A stretch of DNA of 64,000 nt, from assembly GCA_004123355.1 (NCBI GenBank), contig SCHM01000003.1, forward strand, positions 5,475,058-5,539,057, in the 5' to 3' direction. The stretch is from Amphirosellinia nigrospora (taxonomy: Eukaryota; Ascomycota; Sordariomycetes; Xylariales; Xylariaceae). Shown one piece after another: positions 49,532 through 62,057 of the stretch. Both the position numbers and the translations under genes were made by a program. Every line of letters starts with the position of its first letter. Positions within the stretch are counted from its first letter, which is position 1. Under the pieces are notes generated by a model, which had not been told where the DNA came from, searched no databases, and was given only the letters and a program-made list of their open reading frames with translations.

Positions 49532-52500
49532 CTATGGCTCCAGGGTGGCGACTGGCAGAGCCCTGGCGGCATTGTAAGCTAGCCCCACCCCATAGCTATA
49601 AGTATTTAGCTTATTACAGAAATTAAACTTAGCTTTTTATTTAATTAACCAATTTAATATATTAAGACCTAATTTATATAGTTTAAACTATAATAGTAAA
49701 AGCTTTATAGGTTATTTAATATAAGTTAATAATATATATAAATAGTTATTTATATAGCTTTATAGCTTTTATTTAAAACTAATTATATAATTATAAATAA
49801 CTTTATAATTAACTAATTTATAAAAATTTAACTTTATAATTATATTAATTAGATATTTTATAGAAATTTATTTTAAAAAGTATATTTTATAATATTTATT
49901 TTATATATAATAGTAGATTTATAAGAGTTTATTTTAAAGTAAAAAGTAGTAGCTTTATAATAAATATAAGTAGTTTAGCGTTAAATAATTTAATAAGCGT
50001 TTTATTAGCTATAAATATAATAAGTTATAATATTTATATTAACGTATTAATAATTAATATAGCTAAATAAATCGATTAATTAAAAATAAAAATAGATTTA
50101 TAATTTAAAGCTATATTAATAAAAATAAGAAAAAGTTTTTAAAAACTAGGTTTATAAAACTAAAATAATAATACTATAATTATATTAATAAATATAATAA
50201 TAAAATTAATAATAACTTTAGCGTTATTAGTTTTAGCGGATATATTAATAAATATAATAATAAACTTTTTATATATATTTATAAGTATTAAAAAAATAAA
50301 TAAAATATATATATAATAATTAATTAATATAATTAATTAAAAACGATTAAAAGATTTTTTATTAAACTTATAAAAATATAAAAGTTTAAATTTTATTTAA
50401 ACCCGATAAAAATAATAAGTTTAAGCTATTTTTTTTAACGTATTTTTAATAAATAATATTATTAAGCTAAGCAAATATAAAATAAAAATAAAATAATTAT
50501 ACTATTTAATCTATGTTTAATTTAAGCCGATTATATTATATTAAATAAAATATATTAAATTTAAATATAATTAGTATAAGCTTTAATATTTTACGAATTA
50601 TAAACTAAAAGAGTTATATTTAAATTAATAAATAATTTTTAATAAGTAGCGCTATTAGTTACGGGTGGTGGCCAGCCAAGTGGCTGGTGCCACAGCACCC
50701 GCAATCCCTGTGGCTGTGGCCCCTGCGGGGCCACACCACAGTATTTAGCTTGGAACCTGCTGCGCAGGTTCCTCACATACACACTCCTTCCTTACTTGTA
50801 GATTCAGTACGAATAAACACTATTTTGGAGCCACGCCTTCTATTTTGTGTGAAGTGCAACACTATTTATTAAAAATAATAATATAGTAGCTATTTAAATT
50901 AATTTTTTAAAAATAATAATCTAAATATTAAATATTTATAATATTTATATAACTTTTTAATAATATTTATAAAATTATTATTAATTTAAAATAAAATATA
51001 TATAAGCTATTTTTAAAAACTATAAAAAGTTTTTTATTAACTATTAAAAAGTATTTAAAATATTTAATAAATATATAATATTATAGTTAATAAGTTTATT
51101 ATATATGCTTTAAATATTTAATTTAATATAAAACGTTTTAATAAAAATAAAATATAGGTTAAATTATAAAAAAATAATATAAATATTAAGAATAATTATT
51201 ATAATTTTTATAAAACTAAAAATTTATAATATTTTTAAAATTATTATATAATTTTAAAATATAATAATATTTTATTATAATTATAATATTATTAAAAATA
51301 TAGCAAATAAATTATTATAAATTAAATCTAGTTAGTTAATAATATAAAATTAATTTTAAAAATATTAATATTTATTATTTTAAATTTTTATACTAATAGC
51401 TAAAAAGTTAGCTATATTATTAAAATTAATAGTAATAATAAAATAATAAATTTATAATAATAAATATATAGCGAAAATAATAAATAATATATATTTTAAC
51501 TATAATAAGCTTAGTTATTAAGCTAAAAACTATTATAAAAAATATAATAGTTTAAAATAATAAAACTATAAAGCTAGTTTAGTTAATTTATTATAATTAA
51601 AAGTACGTTATATTATAATAATTTAGCTAATAAGTTCGAAAAATTTAGAATTAAATATAAGTTTTTTAAAAATAAGCTATAAAAGCGAATATATTTTATA
51701 GAAAATAATAACGAAAACTTTAAAAAATTCGAACAAAATATTATAAAGCGCTTAAAAAATAACTAGATCGACTAAAAACTAGAAAATTTATTTAATAAAG
51801 CTTAAAATAGTTTTATTTATATAGTTAAATTAAATAAAAATAAAATAACTTTAAAAAAAAATAAGTTAAAATATAGTTATAACGATTATTATAATTTATT
51901 TTAAGCTTAATTAAATAATAATAATATATTTATAATATTTTAAAACTATAATTATATAAGCTATTATATTTTAAAATTATTAGCTTTAAAGTTTTAGCTT
52001 TATAAGTTATAAAAATAAAATATTATATATAATATTAAAAAAGTTAAACTAATAGTTATAAAAAACTATAAAATTATAATATAGTTTATAACGATAAAAA
52101 ATATTATAAACTTTAAACTATAATTAAAAGCGTTATATTAAACTATATATTTTTAATAATATAACTTTAAAAAAATATATTTTTTATAAATAAATAACGT
52201 TTTTAGCTATATAAAAAATACCGAAACAATTAAACTAATAAAATTTAACGGAATATTTTTATTCGAACTTTTAAAACGGTTATTAGCTAATATAGCTATA
52301 AAAATAACTTATAATATAAAAAAAAAAAAAAAAAAAAAAATTTAATATAAAAATACTAAAGGACTTTTAAATAATAAATAAATAAATAAAACTAATAAAA
52401 CAATTTTCCGGCTTATTTAATTTAGCTAAATAATATTAATATTATAATATATATAAAATATTATATTAATATTAAAAATAGCTTACTAATAAAACTATTA

Positions 52501-55458
52501 CTTTATAAATATACTTTATATAAAAAAAAGCTATAAAAGAATTCGTTAAAATATATTTAAATATTTATATTAAAAAAAATATAAAACTATAAAGCGCGCT
52601 AACATTATTAACTTTAAAAAAACAACCTAACAAAACTATTAAGTTTAATTTTAATAATTAAAAAATATTATATAATAATTTTACTATAATTATAAAAAAC
52701 TAAATAAAATTACGAAAAATAAGTTTATTTATTACTAAATATTATAAATTAAATATAAAAGCTATAAATTATAAATAGTATATTTTATAAATTTTAAAAA
52801 TAAATATTAATATATAAAAATATATAGCTTTTATTATAAAAAATAATATTTATAATATTTTTTAGGATATATAAATAGCTAGTTATACTTTTTAGATTTT
52901 ATAACATATTAGCTATTTTTTAAGCCCTAATAAAAAAAATCGTAAAGCTTTTTAAAAAATAGCTAGTAGGCCTATTTAACAATATTTATATTTAAAAAAA
53001 AAAAAAAAAACTATATTAATAATATTATATACTATTTAAATAATGCGTAATATAATATAATAATTAATTTTACGAAAATTTTAATGTTTATTAATTAAAA
53101 TATATTTTTAAAATTTTATATATTTTAAAAAAAAATAAAATAAACCTAACAAAAATAGCTGCAATAAAAAATAAACTAATATTAAAAATAACTATTAAAA
53201 TATATAGATTTATAAATATAGCAAGCTATTTTAAATATTTAATTAATAAATATTTATTAATTATAATATTATTTATAATATTAATAAAAGGACCGAAAAA
53301 CTAATTAATTATATTAAACGTAAAAACTTAAAAAATTAGCAAATAATTAAAATATAATAATTATAATATTAATAATTAAAACATTCGATTAAAAGTTATT
53401 TTTTATAATAGATATAAATTTTAGCTAATTATACGTTAGGGCATATTTAATATAGCTATATTTTTACGGAAAAAAAATAATATTTTATTTAATAATATAT
53501 TTTTTTAAAAAATTAAATAATTATTAAATGTATTATTTAGTATAAAAATAAAAGCTTTTAGCTATTATATTAATATTATAATACTAGAAATATTAAAAAA
53601 AAAAAATAACTTATATACTAATTATAAATTATTACTTATAATAAAAACAAATTAAAATAATTAATATAAATAGTTTAATTTTTAAATATTATTAAATATT
53701 ATAATATACGAATTATATATTATATAAACAAATTAAATATATTAGCTAATTAGCTATTAAAACTTTTTAAAATAATTTTTTTAATAGTAAAATATAACTT
53801 TAAAATATAAATATTACTAAATATAAAAAATAATTAGTTAAACTGCTATAATAGTTAAACTATATAAATTTATAAGCTATATTTAAGTTTTTAAAGTTTA
53901 ATAATAAATTGTTATTAAATTTAAATGCTTAATAAATATTTAAACATTTTATTATATATAAAAAAAATATATAAAATAGCTTAGTATTAACGGACCTTTA
54001 AAAACTTTTTATATTTTATAAAAACGGTATATTAAATAATAATGTTTTTAAAAATTTCTAAAATATTAAAATTATTATAAAAGGTTAAAAATATATATAT
54101 TAACCTAAAATACGCTATAATTAGCACTTTAATACGCAAAATTAATAAATAATATTAGTACTTAAAGATTATTTTAATAATATAATAAGCTATAATAAAA
54201 TATAAATAATATTAATTAATAAAACTATTATTAATAATATTATAAACTTATAATTTATAATATTATTATTTTATTAACGCGTTAAATAATAAACTATATA
54301 TTTATAATATAACTAAAATATTAATATGCGTAAAATATACTATAATATAAATAAAAATAACTATAATATTAATATATTATTTTTAAATATAATACTACTA
54401 ATTATTAAAATTAAAAAACTTTTAAATATTTAAAAAAATAAATTAATAATAATAAAAACATATTCGTAAATAATAAAATTTAATAGTATTAAAATAAAAA
54501 ATTTATAATTAAGCCTATTATATTTAAAAACTTAAAAATAATAATAAAAAAAAAAACAAATAAAAACTTTAAACGAATTATATTATAAAAAAGTCTAGTA
54601 TATAAATACTTTAATATAGCTATTTTATTATAAATAGCTATAAATATTTATAATCGGATATTAAAACTAAATAGCTATAATAGTTATTTTTTTTTATTTA
54701 GTATTTAATTTTTTTAATAATAATTATTTATTAAAGTTTTAAATATATAAAAAACCTAACTAAAAAAAAAAAGTTAAATTTTAATAAAGCTTAATAAAAA
54801 ATTATAAAATATTTAAATAAAAAATTATTTTAATAGTTTAAAAACTTTTAAAAACTAAATTAAAACTTATTTATAAAAAAAAAAAAATTAATCTAAACTT
54901 ATATACTTAAAAATTAAATACTATAAATATAATATAATAATAAAATAAAACCTTTTTATAACAAACTATAAACTATAATAAATTATTATTATAATAATAT
55001 TTATAAATTATAAAGCTTTAATAAAATTTAATTATTAAATAAATATAATAAAATTAATTTATTTTTATATATAGCAATAATAGCTATTTTATATAAATTA
55101 TAATATATTAATTAAATAATACTAAAAAACGATTAAAAATGCTTAAAAATAATAATAAAATAGCTAAATTATAAATAGTTTTATTATAAAAATACTAGTT
55201 AAAATAAATAACTAAAAATAATTATTTAAAAAAAAAATAATTATAGCTTTAAAATAACAACTAGCAAAGCTTTAGCGGGTATTATAAACTAGCCCTACTT
55301 TATAACTATAAATATTTAGCTTACTATAAAAACTAGACTTAGCTTTTTATTTAATTAACTAACCTAGTATATTAAGACCTGATTTATACAGCCCAAACCG
55401 TAATAATGAAGGCCCCGTAGGTTACTTAATATAGGTTGACAAGCACGCACATAACTGG
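49532..55458. mobile_element. RIP-degraded LTR retrotransposon
   Basis: Two direct repeats of about 216 bp (49532..49747 and 55241..55458) align along their whole length. They differ chiefly by C/T and G/A exchanges; for example, the 5' copy has GGCTCCAGGGTGGCGACTGG where the 3' copy has AGCTTTAAAATAACAACTAG. The span of about 5.9 kb fits a full Gypsy- or Copia-type element, but no gag or pol frame survives in the AT-rich interior, so type and strand are open. The loss of CpA/TpG with persistence of CpG-like TCGA is what RIP leaves. The 3' LTR's last part (about 55380..55458) is less mutated. Confidence 0.7.
50661..50870. repeat. GC-normal island inside the RIP block
   Basis: A 210-bp segment with normal base composition and intact CpA dinucleotides, bounded sharply by AT-rich DNA. 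It contains perfect or near-perfect hairpins (GCCAGCCAAGTGGCTGG, GTGGCCCCTGCGGGGCCAC, GGAACCTGCTGCGCAGGTTC) and then AGTATTTAGCTT, a 12-mer also in the LTR. It looks like an insertion younger than the RIP event. No TIR or TSD found by eye. Confidence 0.55.
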
Positions 55459-55498
55459 TCGGGTGGGTCTTTTTCCTGGGTTCTGATTGGCCAGACCC

Positions 55499-55514
55499 AC
55501 TTAGTACTGGTCGG
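55499..55514 (+). repeat. 16-bp direct repeat flanking the AT block, right copy
   Basis: Identical to 48732..48747. The adjoining GTGGGGCA (55515..55522) is the inverse of TGCCCCAC at 48759..48766. Confidence 0.65.
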
Positions 55515-55522
55515 GTGGGGCA

Positions 55523-56070
55523 AGGTCAACTGGTCATCTCGTGCAACTACTCATAGGGAGTGCCTAGCCAATTGGTAGGTAAGCCAAATTCGAGCTCTAT
55601 CGGCCCTTATCCTGAAGTTTACGGAGGGACAAATCCGTTGATTGGGGCGGTGGCAAGCTGACTCAGCTATTCTTGAACCAGGGTTCGATAGTACACTACC
55701 TAAGCTACGTAAGTAGGCAGATTAGTACCTTAAATAGTATATTTATCACATCTGGTCTTCGTTGCCATTGACCAAAAGATTGACTGTCAACAAAATTCAA
55801 ATTCCATAATGGCTCGTTGGGAACCTGGTCATTGGTAAGCAAGGTTGTTCTGGTTATGTTGAGGACTAGGGTAAATAGGTATGGGCGGATGAGGATGGCC
55901 TAGCGTAGATCACCGCTAAAAGCCAAAAGATACCTGGTAGCTGGATGACGAAGCTTCAAATACTTCACTCCTCTCAATCAGCTGCACTACTCGGTCTGGA
56001 ATCGACTTTTTAATGATGCCTATATACATACACGTCTTACCTGGGTGGGTATCCGGTCGAACTCATCGTC
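55523..56070. other. spacer
   Basis: Normal-composition DNA right of the AT block. No gene recognised. Confidence 0.45.
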
Positions 56071-57922
56071 TTACCACTGATTCCAAATCTCACCCGGCAT
56101 AACCGTCCTCATGACTTCCCAGTGCCTGAGAGCACTCTGGTCGTGCCACTTCGCAAGCTTGTCCGTCTCGTTGGACCTAAGAATTCCCACTTCTTCGCGC
56201 GACGAGAAGCAGACAGGGGCACCTCGTGCTTCGGGACGAGGAATTGCCTTCTGGAAATACTTTTTAAGAAGTCGCTTCTACGGTTTCCTGAACATGATCT
56301 TATCATCGGTCTTCAGGCAGAATACCATGACGTTGTCAAAATCGCGGCCGGCTTCTTCCATCTTGTCTTCCGAAGGTGACTCATTCTCTCTGAAAATACG
56401 GCAAGATGGGAAGATACCCATGATAGTGTTGACAACGATGCTGAGAGGCGGAAGCGTAAAGTCACCCGCGTAATTCTGGAGACGTTAGTCGCTTACACGC
56501 AGGGCTTATTAGACAACTTACAATGACGATAACTCCGGTCGACTTTAGCATGTGTTTAAGCCCCCCAAGAAAGTGTCGGTAAACAAGTCAACAGGTTCAG
56601 CACCACCGGTGAAGACGTCGTGCACAATGTAATCATGTATTCATGCAGGATCGGCGCATTGAGTTGACTCCAAGAAACCACATCCTCGATAACAGCAGTG
56701 TGATTAGACGGGAGACCGAAATACTTGCTGGCAAACTCATGAACTACTGGATCGATCTCCACAATTGTAGTATCAATGCCATGAGAAATCAAGGCAGACG
56801 GAGTTGTGCCTATTCCAAGACCACTGAACCGCTATTAGCTGTTCTGCAAGATGATGATACAACGTTCGGAACCCACATGTTAAGGGCATGGGCCTCGTTG
56901 TCGGGCACCTTTCCAGGTACTTGAACAAGCCTGACGGCCTCGAGCTGCGTAAATACGCTGTAAACAGGCTCAGCGACAATTTCTCTTCCAAACTTGGTCC
57001 ATTCGCCGCCCAGCAAACTGTGATCACATCTCATAACCCGATAACCGTTTGCAAAACTGTCAAGGACCGATATATAACCAGTGTTCGACTCCCAACGATC
57101 AACAAGTGACCAACCGTTAGCATTGAGGGTAGAGTTTAAGGAAGTAGTGGCCGATTCTGTCATAAGATGCGTGTTATAGAAAGCCGCATGCAGTATACCA
57201 GGAACGGCGTAGCGCAATAGCTGTGACCGTCCCATGATGCTGTATGTAGCTGCCAGTACCAATTCCAAGGCCATGCGAGTCTGCATGATCGACGTTCCCA
57301 TCTGTTCTATAAGTTGGTTGAAAAAACTTGTCTCGGAGTACCGAAATACCATAAACGAAACGAGGCCCGGGGCCGGATTTGCGATAGAGCTCGGCAACCC
57401 ACTCAGATCGGCTTGGTCTAGAATATCGGCTATGCATGACGTGCTAACAGTGACGAGAGGGAAGAGGGTCAAGGCTTCTGTAATGGCCGGGCCATATTGG
57501 ACGCCAAAGAGGTTGCTCAAAGCGAAGAGATAGAATTGAAACATGGGGATTTGCAGAGCTATCAGGGGCAATGTCGTGATAGTCTTGACTGGTAGTACTC
57601 GACGTAAGGCCAGGTTACCTGCCCAACCTACAAACAATCCCGCCCACACGACATATTGATGCAACCTGTTAGCAGCAATCTGGCCATACACAGGCGACAT
57701 TGTCAAGACCGAGACATTGGCGTATACAGCCGTGAGTAGGATCAAAGCCGCCGCCTTGCCATAGACGGTGACCTGTTGCTTGGTCCATTGAGACCAGGTA
57801 TCATTCTTGGCTTGACCTGCAAGAGACTTGAGTTCCTTCTCAAAATCCTCCTTGGTCTCGGGAGGGTTCGGACCAGCCTGGGGACCCTTCTTTTGCGACG
57901 CCTGTTTCTTCGGCGCCATCAC
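56071..57922 (-). CDS. membrane-anchored spermidine-synthase-like protein
   Basis: The N-terminal half (start M-M-A-P-K-K-Q-A-S) has a charged head followed by several hydrophobic spans (A-A-L-I-L-L-T-A-V-Y-A, V-W-A-G-L-F-V-G-W-A-G, P-M-F-Q-F-Y-L-F-A-L). The C-terminal half is a spermine/spermidine-synthase fold. Its SAM-type loop G-L-G-I-G-T-T-P-S-A is formed across a 53-bp intron (56876..56824), followed by I-V-E-I-D-P, D-Y-I-V-H-D-V-F-T-G-G-A-E-P and, after a 46-bp intron (56521..56476), N-Y-A-G-D-F. It ends M-P-G-E-I-W-N-Q-W. Frame corrections are needed near 56630, 56567, 56283 and 56200. Fungal homologues are integral membrane proteins of unknown reaction, and polyamine synthesis is not shown. 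Confidence 0.75.
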
Positions 57923-58417
57923 GAGTGAGATTTGAGAGGGCTTCCGGCCAATAATAACTCGTATACAAATAAGACGAGTCTTAATGAAACAGATAAGCGA
58001 GGATTGGGATGCAACAACAGATTTTCTCGCTCTTAACAGCCAGCTGTTATTAGAACCAGAGAGTAGTCCATTGGTACATTAGTATCCAGAAGAAGCGGAA
58101 ATGGGACAGATAAGTCTTGGTATGGTCATTGTCGATTTCCCCAACCAAACGAGCACGTTTGTTTCAGGAAAATTGTGGCGGTGGTGTTCTTCACTGTGGC
58201 GTGTCAAGTCGTTAGGCCATAATACCAATGCAGCCCTACAGGTCTGTGCGGGCCTATGGAGCGCCCACCCAAGCCACAGCTACTGTAGGTACAGTACATT
58301 GAACCCATCTCTTCGGCATCTCATGCACAACCTACCTAACCAACGGTAGAATACATGACAGGTGATTAATCCGTATGCCCTTTCTCTCTCTCTCTCCTCC
58401 TCGGTAAGTTTGTACAA
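57923..58417. other. shared upstream region of divergent genes
   Basis: Between the spermidine-synthase-like gene (minus) and RAD10 (plus). A TCTCTC tract lies just before the RAD10 ATG. Confidence 0.45.
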
Positions 58418-59651
58418 ATGGAAGACGATGACTTTGGTGCGGACGCAGACTTCCTATCTGCGCTCGCCTCTTCGGCTCCCGCAAACAGTCCAAGCCAACC
58501 CCGATCTCAGCCGGCCGGTCGTTTACAGGCAACCAGCGCCTCAGAAGATACAACAGCCGATCCCCCAACGTCTAGACAAGCGGCCTCCTCCTCCCAATGC
58601 ATCCGTATCGGCGTCTGCATCCGGCTCGAAGATCGTCCAGCCAACGCCGCAAGCACTCCCGCAGCGATCGTCCGGCTCTTCGATCCTCGTGTCACCACGT
58701 CAAAAGGGCAATCCGGTCCTGGCCGCCCTGCGGTCTCTGCCGTGGGAGTACAGCGACATCCCTGCCGACTACGGCTTGGGATTGACGGCTTGCGCCCTCT
58801 TTCTGAGTCTCAAGTACCATCGGCTTCACCCTGAATACATCTACACACGTATCCGCAACCTACAGGGCAAATATAACTTGCGTATCTTGTTGACTATGGT
58901 TGATATCCCAAACCACGAGGACTCGTTACGGGAGCTGGCCAAGACGTCCTTGGTCAACAATGTCACCGTTATACTATGCTGGTCCGCCGCCGAGGCTGCG
59001 AGATACCTCGAGCTATATAAATCCTACGAACATGCCAACTTTAGCGCCATCAAAGGGCAACAAGCGACAAGCTATGCCGAGAAGCTCGCCGAGTTCGTCA
59101 CTGTGCCCAGAGGCATCAACAAAGCGGATGCCATCTCCCTTGTCAGCAATTTTGGCAGCATCAAGAACGCCGTCAACGGCGATCCCGAGCAAGTCGCTAT
59201 TATCGGTGGCTGGGGAGAAAAGAAGGTCAAGAGGTGGTGTAGCGTCGTGGAAGAGCCCTTCAGGGTCCAGCAGGCCAAGAGACGTGCTATCACCAGCGAA
59301 AGGAGTACGCCGCTGAACCAGGCGTTGCCGCTGGGTCGAGTTCCTCTGAGAGACATGGCTACTTTACCCGCCAGTGCATCTAGGGATAGTGTCAGCGCAA
59401 CACCACAGCCACGGTCTGAGCAGTATGCCGAGAAACCCTCTACTCCGGCGAATACATCTCATCCTCCAGACGTCCATATGGATGCTGAGGAGGAAGCCAT
59501 GTTGGCGGCAGCCATCGAAGAGTCCAAGAAAACTGCGGCTGAAGAAAGGATGCGGGCATCCAATACGGCCTCGAATCTTACCACACGCAAAGCTGATAAT
59601 CTCAGCGATGGAATTGCCGCAGCTCTAGCACGTCTCAGGGATAAAGGATGA
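58418..59651 (+). CDS. rad10: DNA repair protein Rad10/Swi10 (ERCC1 orthologue)
   Basis: Starts M-E-D-D-D-F-G-A-D-A-D-F-L. After a Pro/Ser/Gln-rich N-terminus comes the ERCC1 central domain (S-S-I-L-V-S-P-R-Q-K-G-N-P-V-L, Y-I-Y-T-R-I-R-N-L-Q, L-L-T-M-V-D-I-P-N-H, V-I-L-C-W-S-A-A-E-A-A-R-Y-L). A helix-hairpin-helix domain follows (L-A-E-F-V-T-V-P-R-G-I-N-K-A-D, L-V-S-N-F-G-S-I-K). With Rad1/XPF it forms the structure-specific nuclease of nucleotide excision repair and single-strand annealing in the nucleus. Two frame changes near 58510..58530 lie in the low-complexity N-terminus. The tail has a ubiquitin-interacting-motif-like helix (A-M-L-A-A-A-I-E-E-S). Single coding exon. Confidence 0.92.
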
Positions 59652-62057
59652 TAAACTATCCAAAACTTGGTGATCTAAAGAATCTCACGGAGTATTGTTC
59701 GTACGTAAGCCGATGCTCTTCCCTTAGTGTGCTACCGCCCTCGCTGCCTAGCATGCTCATTGCTGCGGGAGGATACGTTACGTACATGCGGAAGCGCTTG
59801 TGCTAGGTCTGTATGCATATATGTGCATGGTGGATCGCATCATACGAGCTCTGGCATGCCTTTAGGGATAGCTTGCGAAACCGCACTCCTAGCGGTCACG
59901 ATAATGAGGTGCACCCTGGCATTCTCCTCATGGAGGCCTGTCGGTGCTTTCCATGGCAATGCACGAACAGGGATCATGGAAAACGTAGCCGGTTCGGCGT
60001 TCTGCTACTGGTAGCCGAGCTATTTCCACTTCAATACGACCACCTCACACACTGCCGTTAAACAACACAACGGATATGCGAGATGGGATGAATCGAGCAG
60101 CCGAAAGAGATTGATGTGGATCAATCCGTGGTAAGATCTACATATAAGAACTTATGACGTCGATGTTTTTATGATAGCTTTTGATGATTGGAGCCCTGGC
60201 TGTTAAGTTTCGGAGGCTTGGCATGTTACCATCATCAACACAACTTGCATGAGGCATGGTCCGGGGTGTGGATTATAGTGCGGCGCAAACATACCGGTAC
60301 TACACTACCTATGTAGTGTACACATTGGTCCAGCGTATAAGAGATAGGATAAGCTTAGTAGATAGGCAATTATGACCTATCTATTCTCTTGCCCCTGGAT
60401 GCATACACGACGTGTCGTGCTGCATGCGATACCTATGATTTAATTGGCCTCGGCATAGAGCTCAAGCGTCTAACAAACTCTCTTCTTCGCTTCCATCGTC
60501 CTATAGCAAGCTGTGATATACAAACATAAGGCACCGCTGGCACTATCATCCGTAAATAAGTAGATGCGGTGGGGTTTTAAAAAAAAGGTGAATTCCCCGC
60601 ATACCAAGCAGATTGACCATACCAAGCTTGCTCTAGATCTTTCCTGGTGTCGGCAAGACTACGGCGGCTTCCTTTCCCCGCATACCTAGTGGAGAGCAGC
60701 CCGGAAAGAATCCACTGACAAAATAAGGTAATGGCGCAGTTGAACTAACTCCCTACAGCAGGTACCTAAGGTATCTAAGGTACTAGCTGGGCTCTGGCCG
60801 GGTTTAACTGCCTCAACAACACAAGCAAGGGAGCCTCGAACAGGTCCAGACAACAAACTCCGCTATTCCCGAGCACCTACTTTACAGACAGAAATCATAA
60901 ATAACAAGAACAACGCTCAGTTGTCTCTTGCACCTATGTTATTGTTATTCCCAGCCAGGCTACCCCTCACAAGTCACAGCACCTTGGGGAGGCTGGGTAC
61001 CTGATTCTTCGCCATCGGCATGAATGGTTCAGCGATCCGCACACGGCCTCCCGTATCCGGAAGGTTGTATTCCCCCAAAAGTGCCATCTTCCGGTCAGTT
61101 GGCACGAGAGGCTAGTGCCAAGTTGGAATGAGAAAAGTTGGTCGGGGGTGATAGTTCAGTATGACGGCGCCCGCTTCCCATGGGCCAGTCTGCCTAGGGC
61201 CTTGTTCCCGGTGGCGTTTTCATGGCGTTCTTATTGAGCTTATGTTGTGCAAGTGCCGAAGCACGCGCATGGTGTGCTTGACCTCATCGCGCGTAGAAAA
61301 AGGGGAAATGTGATGGCTACGGTTCGGTTCGCGTTTCGCGATCTGACGCTCGAGTCGTTACCACATGGCCTTAAGGTTCTTTTGTGCACCGCGATTTTTG
61401 GGGAATAACCCCAACGCGCTCGATCGTCTCCCCTCGTGCCTGGGTCTCCTGCTGATCCTCGAGTCTCACTGCAGCTACGACTTTGCTGGGGTCTTGCTGG
61501 GGTTCAGGTGATCGTCGCAGCTAACCTTGAGGCTACAGTAGCCAGCCTCAGGGATTCCCCTACTCGACGTTACATTACCTCATATATAGGCTTCTAGTAA
61601 GATCTAATGCTCGAGCTACCTGGGGAGTAACCCACCGACTGTCCAGAATCGACCTCCCTTGCCAAGTTTATCCCACTTTTATTATGTTTGTTGACTGCTT
61701 CTTTGGGAGAAAGTCGTCATGGAACCCGCACCAAGCACTTATGCTCGCTCGCAAGCACCACGAGATGCGGCCGAGGCCTTGGACTGGGATAGAGGAGATG
61801 CAACGGCCTTAATCCACACTTTGTGGACCGTGGCTCTGATCACACGTCCCGGATCTTCATTCATGCTGAGAGACATGCCATAGATTTAAGGTTATATAAG
61901 ACAGGAGCATGCCTCGCAGCTGTCCGTCTCCCGCTGGCTCCCCTTCTTATTCCTCTAGCAGCCGCATCGTTTCCTCGGGCTCTGATTAGCCTGTTCGTTC
62001 TCTTGGCGCCGCTCCTTCCTGTGTTGGAAATAGTGTTTTGCATAATATTAGTTCATC
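59652..62057. other. gene-free stretch
   Basis: 2.4 kb without a recognised gene. It holds the second copy of a palindromic repeat (60305..60355) and several GGTACCTAAGG-like short repeats near 60770. Confidence 0.45.
60305..60355 (+). repeat. dispersed repeat with palindromic head, copy 2
   Basis: CTACCTATGTAGTGTAC followed by ACATTGGTCCA, matching 36358..36410 with small changes. Confidence 0.45.

Noticed and set aside
48767-55458. CRISPR array or replication origin in the AT block
   Set aside because: Repeats are diverged AT units and LTRs in a fungal nuclear genome; no spacer pattern.
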